DNA of 64,000 nt, from NCBI RefSeq assembly GCF_009674535.1, contig NZ_WKJK01000005.1, forward strand, positions 1-64,000, in the 5' to 3' direction. Shown in pieces: positions 1 to 8,306 of this stretch. The DNA comes from Duganella guangzhouensis (GTDB taxonomy: Bacteria; Pseudomonadota; Gammaproteobacteria; Burkholderiales; Burkholderiaceae_D). A program made the translations under genes and the position numbers. How positions within the stretch are numbered: position 1 is the first letter of the stretch; every line of letters begins with the position of its first letter. The notes beneath the pieces were generated by a model. That model was not told the DNA's origin and searched no databases. It saw only the letters and a program-made list of their open reading frames with translations.

Positions 1-1013
1 CCGGGGATCGCCGCCTGCGCCTGGATCAGCCCCAGCGCCGCCAGCCACGGCACCAGCGCCACCACCGCGCTCCAGGCCGGCCCCAGCGCCAGCAGCACGA
101 ACGGCTCGCGCAGCGCGTACAGCCCGGCCATCAGCGGTGCCGTCAGCAGCGCCATCATGCCGCTGGCGCGCAAATACAAGCCGGCCAGCCGCTGTGGCTG
201 ATCCTGACAGCGGCTCATGGCCGGCACCAGCGCGCGCGCGGCGGCGGCGCTGATGTGCTGTAACGGAAACAGGATCACCTTGAACGCCATCGCGTACCAG
301 CCCAGTAGCACCGGCCCCAGCAGCCGGCCGATCAGCACGCTGTCGGCATTGCGCTGCACATAGTTCAGCCCCTGGAACAGCAGGAAATGGCCGCTGAAAT
401 CCAGCACCTGGCGCAGCGCCCGCCAGCTGAAGCGGCGGCGCGGCCGCCAGCGCACCGCGCGCAGCAGTTGCAGTGCGCTCAGCGCGGTGGCGGCCAGCAT
501 TTGCAGCACCAGGCTCCACAGCCCGGCGCCCAGCGCCGCCGCCGTCAGCGCGATCGTCACCCCGCCCAGCGCGCTCAGCGCCTCGATCCGCGCCAGCAGC
601 CGGAAGCGCGAGCGCCGCTCCAGCAGCGCCTGCTGCACCGCCGCCAGTCCGGACAGTGGAAACACCAGCGTCAGCGCCAGCAGCACCGGCGCCAGCAGCG
701 GCGCCTGGTAGGCCGCCGCCAGCGGTCCGGCCAGCGCCGCCAGCAGCAACGCCAGCAGCCATGCCAGCGCCAGGTTCAGCCAGTACAGCGAACTGATCAA
801 GAGTGCCGGCAGCCGCCGTCGCTGGATGATGGCCACCATGGTGCCGAGGTCGCGGAACAGAAAGGCCAGATTGGTGACCGTCATCGCCATCGCCATCAGG
901 CCGTAGGCGGCGGCCGGCAGCAGGCGCGCCAGCACGACCAGGCTCAACATCTGGGACAGCAGCCGGACCGCCTGGGCCACGGCAATCCAGCTAACGCTGG
1001 CGGAAACATTCAT
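1..1013 (-). CDS. Lipopolysaccharide/oligosaccharide flippase (Wzx-like), partial, runs off left edge
   Basis: An open frame reads leftward from an ATG at 1011-1013 to the window edge (337 codons) with no stop. The start reads MNVSASVSWIAVAQAVRL, then come many hydrophobic helices (LLSQMLSLVVLARLLP, LLALLLAALAGPLAAAY) and the segment RNADSVLIGRLLGP, where polysaccharide flippases of the MATE/MOP superfamily (Wzx/WzxC group) commonly have a similar loop. Such proteins move undecaprenyl-linked sugar units across the inner membrane. The gene is divergent from the glycosyltransferase at 1227 and lies close to Wza- and Wzc-like genes, which supports a role in exopolysaccharide export. The C-terminus is outside the window. 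I translated it by hand, so single-residue details are less certain than the overall family. Confidence 0.8.
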   Translation of the reverse strand, partial: MNVSASVSWIAVAQAVRLLSQMLSLVVLARLLPAAAYGLMAMAMTVTNLAFLFRDLGTMVAIIQRRRLPALLISSLYWLNLALAWLLALLLAALAGPLAAAYQAPLLAPVLLALTLVFPLSGLAAVQQALLERRSRFRLLARIEALSALGGVTIALTAAALGAGLWSLVLQMLAATALSALQLLRAVRWRPRRRFSWRALRQVLDFSGHFLLFQGLNYVQRNADSVLIGRLLGPVLLGWYAMAFKVILFPLQHISAAAARALVPAMSRCQDQPQRLAGLYLRASGMMALLTAPLMAGLYALREPFVLLALGPAWSAVVALVPWLAALGLIQAQAAIP

Positions 1014-1226
1014 GGCGCGCTCCGGTGATCGACGATGCGGCCATGGTAGACCGGCCGCCACGCGCGCCGTTTGATGCAGCGCAGAGCGGCGCGACGGAAC
1101 TTTTTTCGATCGGAGAAAACGGTATAAACAGTTTGAATTGGTTCCGTGCGCCGCATTGGCGTGGCTCAAACGGTTGGCGTGCCGCTGACCTAACGTGAGC
1201 ATATCACCCGACCGACAGGAGGCGCC
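1014..1226. promoter_or_regulatory. Divergent intergenic region between flippase and glycosyltransferase
   Basis: These 213 bases separate two start codons pointing away from each other, so promoters for both directions should lie here. The middle part (about 1100-1140) is clearly more AT-rich than its surroundings and contains GGTATAAAC. I see no convincing -35/-10 pair. A strong ribosome binding site (AGGAGG, 1217-1222) precedes the ATG at 1227. Confidence 0.4.
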
Positions 1227-2012
1227 ATGGAACCCGACATCGTTGAATTGTTCCGCATGCCGCTGGCGCGCGTCGACGAGCGCGCCTGCATCGAGCGCGT
1301 GATGCAGGCGCTGGCGGCGCGCCGCGGCGGCTGGATCGTCACCGCCAACCTGGACATCCTGCGCCGTTACGTGTTCGACGCCGCGTTCCGCGCACTGGTG
1401 CGGCCGGCCAGCATGTTCGTGGCCGACGGCATGCCGCTGGTGTGGGCCAGCGCGCTGCAAGGCGTGCCGCTGCCACAGCGCGTCACCGGCGCCGACCTGA
1501 TCCACAATCTGAGCGCGCGCGCCGCCCATCACGGCTATTCGGTGTTCCTGCTCGGCGGCGACGACGGCACCGCCGAGCAGGCGGCATCCCGGTTGCGCGC
1601 GCAGTGCCCGCAACTGAAGGTGGCCGGCACCTGGTATCCGCCACCCGGCTTCGAGCGCGACCCGGCCCACCTGACGGCGCTGCGCCAGGTACTGCAGGGT
1701 GCCCAGCCCGACATCGTCTACGTCGCGCTGGGCTGCCCGCGCCAGGACCGCCTGATCGCCGGCTTGCGCACCGACTTCCCGCGCACCTGGTGGATCGGCG
1801 TTGGCATCAGCTTCAGCCTGCTGGCCGGACGGTTGCGTCGGGCGCCACGCTGGGCCCAGCGCGCCGGGCTGGAGTGGGCCTGCCGGCTGTGGCAGGAACC
1901 GCGCCGGCTGGCCGTGCGCTACCTGGTGCACGGCCTGCCGTTCGCGCTGCTGCTATTGCTGGCCGCGATGCTGGCGCGGCTGTTGCCGCGCAAGCCTCAG
2001 GGCTTGCCGTAG
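1227..2012 (+). CDS. WecG/TagA/CpsF family glycosyltransferase
   Basis: 261 residues starting at the ATG five bases after AGGAGG. The protein has the family's landmarks: an N-terminal part with GGWIVTANLDILRRYV, the central ADGMPLVWAS and VTGADLIHNL, the nucleotide-sugar segment FLLGGDDGTAEQAA, and ALGCPRQDRLI, followed by GVGISFSLLAG. Members (WecG, TagA, CpsF, GumM) transfer a sugar such as ManNAcA or glucose to a lipid-linked oligosaccharide at the cytoplasmic membrane face. The last 30 residues are strongly hydrophobic (LPFALLLLLAAMLARLL), a likely membrane anchor. The gene is convergent with the discoidin lipoprotein and their ends overlap by 16 bases. The donor sugar cannot be told from sequence. 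Confidence 0.88.
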   Translation: MEPDIVELFRMPLARVDERACIERVMQALAARRGGWIVTANLDILRRYVFDAAFRALVRPASMFVADGMPLVWASALQGVPLPQRVTGADLIHNLSARAAHHGYSVFLLGGDDGTAEQAASRLRAQCPQLKVAGTWYPPPGFERDPAHLTALRQVLQGAQPDIVYVALGCPRQDRLIAGLRTDFPRTWWIGVGISFSLLAGRLRRAPRWAQRAGLEWACRLWQEPRRLAVRYLVHGLPFALLLLLAAMLARLLPRKPQGLP

Positions 2013-3511
2013 TCCTTGGGCAGGAACTGCAGCTTATCCCACGGGAAGCCGTTCAGCAGCGCGTAGTTGGGCGTGCCGTTGAACAGCGCCGTGTACGGAT
2101 CGGCCTGGCCCAGCGCGGTGTACGACTTGGGATTCTGCACCCGCAGCGAAATCGCCCCGGCCTTGTCCCACACCACGAAGCCATACTTCTGCGCCGCCCT
2201 GGCGATGATGCGCGCCACCGGATGCATCGCGATCGCCTCCACGTTCAGGTTCGGATCGAGGCGGAAGCGGCTGCCCTCCGGAATGCGGTTGGCGGCGTTG
2301 CCGGGGTTGTAGCCATCCGAACGGTTGGCCGGCCATGAATAAATCCCGGCCTTTTCCAGGTCCACCAGCGCGATCCCGATCACATGGCGGATTTCGCCGC
2401 GCTTCAGCTCCTCGGCCGTGATCTGACCGCCGATGAAGGGCAGACCGGTGGCGGTGGTGCCATAGCCGGGCGGCCAGATGCCGCTGCTGGCCGCGACATT
2501 CGTCATCCGTCCGCCCCAGCACGCCTGCCACTGGCCCGACACCTTGCGCGCCTGCCAGAACTCCCACAGCGTATTGCTGGACGGCTGATAGATTGTCATC
2601 TCGCCATCGCTGCCGTCGGACGGCGTGGCGGCGGACGGCACCGGCACGCTGGCCCACTGCTGCGCCAGACTGCTGTCCAGATAGCCCTTGTGCTGGCAAT
2701 CCCACTGCGTGACCTTGACGCTGGCGATGCCGGCCGGCGGCTGGAACACCGGGCTGGCATAGGCCGTGGTGTTGATGGTGACGTTGCCATAATAAGTGCG
2801 GATCTGGCGCAGGAAGTCCGCCACATAGCCGGCCGAGTTGGCGTGCAGCGTCACGTTGGCGGGAATCGGCTGATACCAGAAGCTGCCGGGCGCGAAGATC
2901 GCATCGGTGGGCAGCGGATTGCTGCCGCCGCCGGCGTCGTTGTACACCTTGAGCTCATACAGCGAATAGCCCCACGGGGTGGCGCGCTGGTAGCCCAGCA
3001 TGCGCACCCAGCGCGCGCTGGTGGCGCTGAAGCGCGCCTCCTCGGTGCCGCCGCCGCCGTTGCCGTTGCTGTACACGGTGCGCCAGTTGACGTTGTCGGT
3101 CGAGGTCTGCAGCGCATATGACTTGCCGTACGCTGTTTCCCATTGCAGCGTGACGTGATTGATGGCGGTGGCGGCGCCGAGGTCGACCGCGATCCACTGG
3201 CTGTCGCTGAACTGCGAACTCCAGCGCGTGCTGCCCTGACCGTCGACCGCGTAGCCGCCGCCGGTGGCGCTGCTTTCGGCCGACGAGACGCTGACCGGCT
3301 GGTACAAGGCCAGATTCGGCGTGGCCACCGCGCTGGCCAGCGTGGTGACGGGGGTGGTGGCGAGCTCCATGGCCTGGTTGTCCTGAGCGCTGATGGTGGA
3401 AGCCGCCAATTGATCCGTTGCTCCAGCCTGTGGCGACGACGAATTGCCGCCGCCACAAGCCGCCAACGCGGAACTCAGCAGCACTGCCTGGAATTGAAAC
3501 CGTTTAAACAT
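1997..3511 (-). CDS. Secreted lipoprotein with discoidin (F5/8 type C) domain
   Basis: I choose the ATG at 3509-3511 (504 residues) because AAGGAA precedes it and the N-terminus MFKRFQFQAVLLSSALAACG is a proper lipoprotein signal with lipobox LAAC; a start 51 bases further upstream would bury the signal. After a low-complexity linker, residues about 58-190 form a discoidin domain (NLALYQPVSVSSAES, DGQGSTRWSSQF, WIAVDLGAATAINHVTLQW, WVRMLGYQR), a fold that usually binds carbohydrate or phospholipid. The remaining 300 residues (HANSAGYVADFLRQI, ELKRGEIRHVIGIALVD, PVARIIARAAQKYGFVVWD) are unassigned to me, though this arrangement occurs in secreted bacterial proteins. Its place beside exopolysaccharide genes suggests a polysaccharide-binding surface role, which is inference. 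Confidence 0.75.
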   Translation of the reverse strand: MFKRFQFQAVLLSSALAACGGGNSSSPQAGATDQLAASTISAQDNQAMELATTPVTTLASAVATPNLALYQPVSVSSAESSATGGGYAVDGQGSTRWSSQFSDSQWIAVDLGAATAINHVTLQWETAYGKSYALQTSTDNVNWRTVYSNGNGGGGTEEARFSATSARWVRMLGYQRATPWGYSLYELKVYNDAGGGSNPLPTDAIFAPGSFWYQPIPANVTLHANSAGYVADFLRQIRTYYGNVTINTTAYASPVFQPPAGIASVKVTQWDCQHKGYLDSSLAQQWASVPVPSAATPSDGSDGEMTIYQPSSNTLWEFWQARKVSGQWQACWGGRMTNVAASSGIWPPGYGTTATGLPFIGGQITAEELKRGEIRHVIGIALVDLEKAGIYSWPANRSDGYNPGNAANRIPEGSRFRLDPNLNVEAIAMHPVARIIARAAQKYGFVVWDKAGAISLRVQNPKSYTALGQADPYTALFNGTPNYALLNGFPWDKLQFLPKDYGKP

Positions 3512-3721
3512 GAAAAGTTCCTTCCTGTTCGGGATGAATGGACAAGTTTTGACTTGGATCAATTGTGTTTGTTCCGGCTGGCAAGGAATTATTTATACGT
3601 AGGAAAGATGTCACTACCTGTGTCCGCTAGGCACCAGGAGTTCCCGCCGCGCGCTTGACGCAGCGCAGGCGCGTCGCCGGCGGCCGGACTAGCCTAGGGT
3701 TGGGCATCAACGGGAGGGGAA
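3512..3721. promoter_or_regulatory. Divergent promoter region of the exopolysaccharide export genes
   Basis: This 210-base gap lies between the discoidin lipoprotein (leftward) and the Wza-like gene (rightward). A possible plus-strand promoter is TTGTTC (3569-3574), an 18-base spacer, and TTATAC (3593-3598), which would give a leader of about 120 bases. The match is moderate. GGGAGGGG just before the ATG at 3722 is the ribosome binding site. No repeats were seen. Confidence 0.3.
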
Positions 3722-4807
3722 ATGAGGCTCTGGATATTCAGCGGACTGGTGTTGGCCGGCTGTGCGGGCAGCCAGGGCTATATGGCGGAAGAAAATGCCG
3801 GGCTCGGCCCCGGCGTGCCGGCGGTCGCGGTACAGCCCATCGACCCGCCCTGGCTGCAGGCCGAGCAGCAACGCCGCGCCGCGCGCGGCCGCCAGGACGT
3901 CAGCGCCTTGCTGGTGGATCAGCCTGCGCCTTACCAGATCGGCCAGGGCGACATCCTCACCATCGTGGTGTGGGACCATCCGGAACTGGGCGCCGGCGCG
4001 CCGGCCGCGCAGGCACAATCGGCGCCGCCCTCGGCCGCCGGCGCTGGCGTGCCGTCCGCCGGCTTCGTGGTCGACCACGACGGCCTGGTGCAGTTTCCCT
4101 ACGCCGGCACACTGCGGCTGGCCGGCCTGACCGAGGAACAGGCGCGTGCGCTGCTGGCCGAGCGGCTGGCGCGCTATCTCAGTCAGCCGGTGCTCACGCT
4201 GCGGGTGCAGGCCTACCGCAGCCAGCGCATCTACATCGACGGCGAAGTCAAGGAGCCCGGCCTGCAAGCCATCAACGACTTGCCGATGACGCTGGTGGAA
4301 GCGCTGAACCGCGCCGGCGGCGCGCTACCCTCGGCCGACCAGAGCCGGCTGCTGCTGGAGCGCGGCGCGCAGCGCTATCCACTCAATTTGCCGCTGTTGA
4401 TGCAGCAGGGCGTCAACCCGGCCCGCATCCTGCTGCGCCATGGCGACGTGCTGCATGTGCCGTCGCGCGACGAGAGCAAGGTGTTCATCTCCGGCGAAGT
4501 GGTGGCGCCGCGCGCGCTGACCATGCACAACGGCCGCCTGACCCTGAACGAAGCGATGGGCGAGGCCGGCGGCCTGACGCCGCAGGGCGACGGCCGCCAG
4601 GTGTTCGTGGTGCGCCGCGTCGGTGGCGAACCGCGGGTGTTCCAGCTGGACGCGCGCGCCCCCGGTGCGCTGGCCATGGCCGAAGCGTTCGAGCTGGAGC
4701 CGCGCGACGTGGTGTACGTGGCCGCCACCCGGCTGGCCAACTGGCACCGCAACATCAGCCAGATCTTCCCCGGCGCATTGTCGTCGGCGGTCGGCGCGGC
4801 GCGCTGA
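3722..4807 (+). CDS. Polysaccharide export outer-membrane lipoprotein, Wza/EpsE-like
   Basis: 361 residues. The N-terminus MRLWIFSGLVLAGC carries a lipobox with acceptor Cys14, so the protein is expected to be a lipoprotein of the outer membrane. A polysaccharide export domain follows: YQIGQGDILTIVVWDHPEL, then DHDGLVQFPYAGTLRLAGLTEEQARALLAERL, with SLBB-type repeats YIDGEVKEPG and FISGEVVAPRAL. Wza-type proteins form the octameric outer-membrane channel through which capsule or exopolysaccharide leaves the cell. The tyrosine kinase gene follows after 15 bases, the usual Wza-Wzc pairing. A proline/alanine-rich insertion (about residues 94-112) lies inside the N-terminal domain. Confidence 0.9.
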   Translation: MRLWIFSGLVLAGCAGSQGYMAEENAGLGPGVPAVAVQPIDPPWLQAEQQRRAARGRQDVSALLVDQPAPYQIGQGDILTIVVWDHPELGAGAPAAQAQSAPPSAAGAGVPSAGFVVDHDGLVQFPYAGTLRLAGLTEEQARALLAERLARYLSQPVLTLRVQAYRSQRIYIDGEVKEPGLQAINDLPMTLVEALNRAGGALPSADQSRLLLERGAQRYPLNLPLLMQQGVNPARILLRHGDVLHVPSRDESKVFISGEVVAPRALTMHNGRLTLNEAMGEAGGLTPQGDGRQVFVVRRVGGEPRVFQLDARAPGALAMAEAFELEPRDVVYVAATRLANWHRNISQIFPGALSSAVGAAR

Positions 4808-4822
4808 GCGGAGGACGCCGCC

Positions 4823-7090
4823 ATGCCGCTACCCGCCATGTTCCGCCCGCCGCGCGCCACACTGCGCATCGGCGGCACCGCCATCCCCGAACGCGGCGCG
4901 CGCGACGAAGCGCTCGATCTGCGTCACCATCTGGACGCGCTGCGCGCCCACCGCTGGCTGGCGCTGCTGGTGGCGCTGGCCTGCCTGCTGGGCGCCGGCG
5001 CCTACGCGCTGCTGGCGCGCCCGGTGTACGAGGCGAATATGCTGTTCCACGTCGAAGAAGGCAATCCGAACGCCGCCCGCAACATCCTCAACGACGTCTC
5101 CTCGCTGTTCGACACCAAGAAGGAGGCGGTGGCCGAGATGGAGCTGCTGCGCTCGCGCGCGGTGATCGAGCCGGCGGTGCTGCGGCTGCGGCTGGACCTG
5201 GACGCCGCGCCGCGCTACCTGCCGTTGCTGGACCGTTGGCTCGCCGACTGGCCCGGTCCGGCGCTGCTGCCGCCCGGCGTGTTCGGCTACGGCGGCTACG
5301 GCTGGGGCGGCGAACGGATCGACATCGCCGCCTTCCATCCGCCGCCGGCGTTGCTGGGCCATGGTTTCGTGCTGACCGCGCGCGCCGGCGACGGCTACCA
5401 GCTGGCCGCCGAGGAAGAGGGCATCGCCGCCACCGGCCGGGTCGGCGCGCCGCTGACGCTGGCCACCGCCTGGGGGCCGCTGACGCTGACCGTGCGCCGT
5501 TTGCAGGCGCTGCCCGGCACCCGCTTCCGGCTGATGCGCATCACGCCGCAGGCGGCGGTGGAACGGGTGCAGCAAGCCATGACGGTCAGCGAGCAGGGCC
5601 GCCAGTCCGGCGTGATTTCGGTGCGGCTGCGCTCCGCCCAGCCGGCGCTGGCGCGCGACACGCTGAGCGAAATCGGCCAGGAGTACCTGCGCCAGAACCG
5701 CGCCCGCAAGCTGGAGCAGGCCGAGCGCTCGCTGGCCTTCCTCAACGCCCAGCTGCCCGAGCTGAAGCGGCAACTGGAGCGCTCCGAGGACGACTATAGC
5801 CGCTTCCGCCAGCAGCACGGCACGGTCGACCTGGCGGAGGAAGCCCGCATCAGCCTGCAGCGTGTGGCCAGCGCGCGCCAGCGCCACGCCGAGCTGGAAC
5901 AGAAGCGCATCGAACTGCTGGCGCGCTACACCCCCGAACATCCGATCATGCAGGGGGTGGCGGCGCAGATCCGTGGCGTCGAACGCGAAATCGGCGCGGC
6001 GCTGCAGCGCATCGAAGGCATGCCGGCGCTGGAACAGAGCGCCACCCGGCTGGCGCGCGACATCAAGGTCAACACCGAGCTGTACACCGCGCTGGCCAAC
6101 ACCGCCCAGCAATTGCGGCTGGTGTCGGCCGGGCAGGTCAGCAATGTGCGGCTGGTCGACGCGCCGGTGGCGCCGGACCGGCCGCTGCGGCCCAACCGCG
6201 CGCTGATCGTCGCCCTCGGCGCCCTCGGCGGTCTGCTGCTGGGCGGCCTGGCGGCGCTGGCACGTGACTACTGGCAGGGTGGCATCCGCGATCCGCAGCG
6301 GCTGGAACAACTGCTGGGCGCCGGCGTGGTGCACGCGGTGGTGCCGCACAGCAGCGCGCAGGCGCAGCTGAACCGCCAGCACCGCAAGCCGTCGGCGCCA
6401 CGCTTGCCGCTGCTGACGCAGGATCAGCCGGAGGACGTGGCGGTGGAGGCGCTGCGGGTCTTCCGCACCGCCTTGCTGCACGCGCTGCCCGGCTATAAGA
6501 ACAAGGCGGTGATGCTGGGCAGTCCGCTGCCGGGGCAGGGCAAGTCCTTCCTGAGCGCCAATCTGGCGGCGGTGATCGCGGCCGGCGGCCAGCGCGTGCT
6601 GCTGATCGACGCCGACTGGCGCAACGGCTGCCTGCACCGTTACTTCGGCTTGCCGCACGCGCCCGGCCTGAGCGAGGCGATGCTGGCGCCGGCGCCGCTG
6701 GATCAGATCGTGCACCGCAACGTGCTGCCGCGCTTGGACTTCATCGCCACCGGCAGCCTGCCGTCCAGCCGCGCCGAATTCCTGATGCAAGCCGGCTTTG
6801 GCGCGCTGCTGGCGCGCGCCGAGGCCGAGTACGACATCATCCTGCTCGATCCGCCGCCGGTGCTGGCGCTGGCCGACGCGCTGGTGATCGGCGCCCAGGC
6901 CGGCGCCGTGTTCCTGGTGGTGCGCGCCGGCGTCAATGGCCAGACCGACATTCTGGAAGCGGTGCGGCGCCTGAACCAGGCCGACGCCGCGCTGCAGGGC
7001 GTGATCTTCAATGACTTGCAACTGCGGCTCGGCAGCTATGGTTACCGCTATCGTGATAGCGATGTGCAACGTCTCGTAGGACCAGGCTGA
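4823..7090 (+). CDS. Polysaccharide co-polymerase with tyrosine autokinase domain, Wzc/EpsB-like
   Basis: 755 residues, the typical length for fused Wzc-type BY-kinases of Gram-negatives. Membrane segments lie at about 46-63 and 461-479 and flank a large periplasmic part with a predicted coiled coil (about 285-400). The cytoplasmic kinase has Walker A SPLPGQGKS (567-575), Walker A' LLIDADW (593-599) and Walker B IILLDPPP. The C-terminus ends in a small tyrosine cluster (SYGYRYRDSD), the usual autophosphorylation site. Such proteins control polymer length and opening of the export channel through cycles of phosphorylation. An insert at 145-165 rich in glycine and tyrosine (FGYGGYGWGGE) sits in the periplasmic domain. 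No phosphatase (Wzb) gene is seen nearby. Confidence 0.92.
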   Translation: MPLPAMFRPPRATLRIGGTAIPERGARDEALDLRHHLDALRAHRWLALLVALACLLGAGAYALLARPVYEANMLFHVEEGNPNAARNILNDVSSLFDTKKEAVAEMELLRSRAVIEPAVLRLRLDLDAAPRYLPLLDRWLADWPGPALLPPGVFGYGGYGWGGERIDIAAFHPPPALLGHGFVLTARAGDGYQLAAEEEGIAATGRVGAPLTLATAWGPLTLTVRRLQALPGTRFRLMRITPQAAVERVQQAMTVSEQGRQSGVISVRLRSAQPALARDTLSEIGQEYLRQNRARKLEQAERSLAFLNAQLPELKRQLERSEDDYSRFRQQHGTVDLAEEARISLQRVASARQRHAELEQKRIELLARYTPEHPIMQGVAAQIRGVEREIGAALQRIEGMPALEQSATRLARDIKVNTELYTALANTAQQLRLVSAGQVSNVRLVDAPVAPDRPLRPNRALIVALGALGGLLLGGLAALARDYWQGGIRDPQRLEQLLGAGVVHAVVPHSSAQAQLNRQHRKPSAPRLPLLTQDQPEDVAVEALRVFRTALLHALPGYKNKAVMLGSPLPGQGKSFLSANLAAVIAAGGQRVLLIDADWRNGCLHRYFGLPHAPGLSEAMLAPAPLDQIVHRNVLPRLDFIATGSLPSSRAEFLMQAGFGALLARAEAEYDIILLDPPPVLALADALVIGAQAGAVFLVVRAGVNGQTDILEAVRRLNQADAALQGVIFNDLQLRLGSYGYRYRDSDVQRLVGPG

Positions 7091-7204
7091 CAAACACCTA
7101 TGTTCCCAGCCTACATAAGGCTGAACCGTGCTCCTATAATCCAGCGCACATAGCGCGGCTATAGTGTTATTCATCGAACATTGAAAAACACAGCGAGGTC
7201 CACC
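7091..7204 (+). promoter_or_regulatory. Promoter region of the Crp-family gene
   Basis: The 114-base gap contains a perfect -10 hexamer TATAAT (7135-7140), though no good -35 lies 16-18 bases upstream. Downstream of it, near the expected transcription start, is the inverted repeat ATAGC-GCG-GCTAT (7150-7162), which could be an operator. A weak hairpin CAGCC/GGCTG precedes the -10. Confidence 0.35.
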
Positions 7205-7948
7205 ATGTACGCAGCTCAGCAAACTTCCGTTTCCGCCAACATCCCACGCGCCATGCAGAACAGCGCCGCGCCGGTCATCAGCCTGACCGGTGCCCAGCAA
7301 AACGAATTGCTGCGCGCCCTGTCGCGGGAAGAACTGGTCGACCTGTTCGTCCATCTCGATCTGGTGCCGCTGGAAGCCGGCAAACGCCTGTTCGACGCCG
7401 GCGCCACCATGGAATACGCCTGGTTCCCGACCAACGCCATCGTCTCGCTGCAGTATATGACCGAGGACGGCGGCGCGGCCGAAGTGGCGGTGGTCGGCCG
7501 CGAGGGCGTGGTCGGCGTCGCCATGTATGAAAACGAGCGCGCCAACTGCAGCGCCGTGGTGCAAAGCGCCGGCTACGGCTACCGCATCAAAACATCGGTG
7601 CTGCGCCAGGCATTCTTCAGCGGCGGCGCGCTGGCGCAGCAGCTGATGCGCCACACTTCGGCCTTGTTCGCGCAACTGGCGCAGACCGTGGCCGGCGTCC
7701 GTCACGGCAGCATCGAGCAGCGGCTGTGCCGCTGGCTGCTGGAACGGCTGGACCGTTCGCTGTCCAACGAATTGAAAGTCACCCAGGAGATGATCGCCAA
7801 CATGCTGGGCGTGCGGCGCGAATCCATCACCTGCTGCGCCGGCAAGCTGCAGGAAGAGGGCTTGATCGAATACCGCCGCGGCACCGTCATCGTGCTTGAC
7901 CGCCATGCGATGGAACGTCGCGCCGGCGGCTGCTACTCCCCCGCCTAA
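7205..7948 (+). CDS. Crp/Fnr-family transcriptional regulator
   Basis: The ATG at 7205 (247 residues) is preferred over a TTG at 7181 because AGGT precedes it. The N-terminal half is a cyclic-nucleotide-binding-type beta barrel (LVPLEAGKRLFDAGATMEYAWF, then GREGVVGVAMY). The C-terminal half is a Crp-type winged helix: IEQRLCRWLLERLDR and the recognition region KVTQEMIANMLGVRRESI. The cAMP phosphate-binding arginine/glutamate set of true CRP is not obvious, so the effector is unknown. It follows the Wza/Wzc pair, and regulation of that locus is plausible but not shown. A cysteine pair (ITCCAG) lies within the recognition helix area. Confidence 0.85.
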   Translation: MYAAQQTSVSANIPRAMQNSAAPVISLTGAQQNELLRALSREELVDLFVHLDLVPLEAGKRLFDAGATMEYAWFPTNAIVSLQYMTEDGGAAEVAVVGREGVVGVAMYENERANCSAVVQSAGYGYRIKTSVLRQAFFSGGALAQQLMRHTSALFAQLAQTVAGVRHGSIEQRLCRWLLERLDRSLSNELKVTQEMIANMLGVRRESITCCAGKLQEEGLIEYRRGTVIVLDRHAMERRAGGCYSPA

Positions 7949-8151
7949 TGCAAGTAGCGCGGCGCTTGCTGGAGCTGGTCCAGCTTGCGCTGCACCAGCT
8001 GATACCACGCCTGCGCCCAGCGCGCCGCCCTTTGCGACTCCTCCACAGTGGCCGCCGACATGGCGCGCCGCACCGCCACCATCTGCCGATGCATCGCGTA
8101 GGCGGCGGGCGGGTATTTGCGCGGTTTGATGATGTTGGTTTGCGTATCCAT
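7945..8151 (-). CDS. Small hypothetical protein, 68 residues
   Basis: A short frame overlaps the end of the Crp-family gene by four bases on the opposite strand. The protein is hydrophilic and helical in character (HRQMVAVRRAMSAATVEESQ, WAQAWYQLVQRKLDQLQQ) with no signal peptide. Its codons end in G or C as in neighbouring real genes, while the opposing plus-strand frame gives a histidine/arginine-rich protein typical of a shadow. The ribosome binding site is weak. I do not recognise a family. Confidence 0.5.
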   Translation of the reverse strand: MDTQTNIIKPRKYPPAAYAMHRQMVAVRRAMSAATVEESQRAARWAQAWYQLVQRKLDQLQQAPRYLH

Positions 8152-8306
8152 GGAAGCGATTGTGCGCGCCGCACGCCGCCACGGCTGTACGCTGCTTCAC
8201 CTAGGAACCACGCAAATTCCGCATAAACTAGCGCGCTTTCATTCGTTTCCAGATGAGTTGACCCTGCCTATACTCGGCCATTGGATCATGGTCGGAGTAG
8301 CGCAGG

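Noticed and set aside
4829..8200. Minus-strand open frame of 1123 codons opposite the Wzc-like and Crp-family genes
   Set aside because: It is rich in Gln, His, Arg and Ala with no domain, and runs antisense to two clear genes; long antisense frames are expected in GC-rich DNA.
7948..8226. Plus-strand frame of 92 codons overlapping the small minus-strand gene
   Set aside because: Composition (His/Arg/Leu-rich) looks like a shadow; the minus-strand frame has better codon use.
8258..8274. TTGACC followed by TATACT upstream of the desaturase
   Set aside because: Only five bases separate the hexamers, so they cannot be one promoter.
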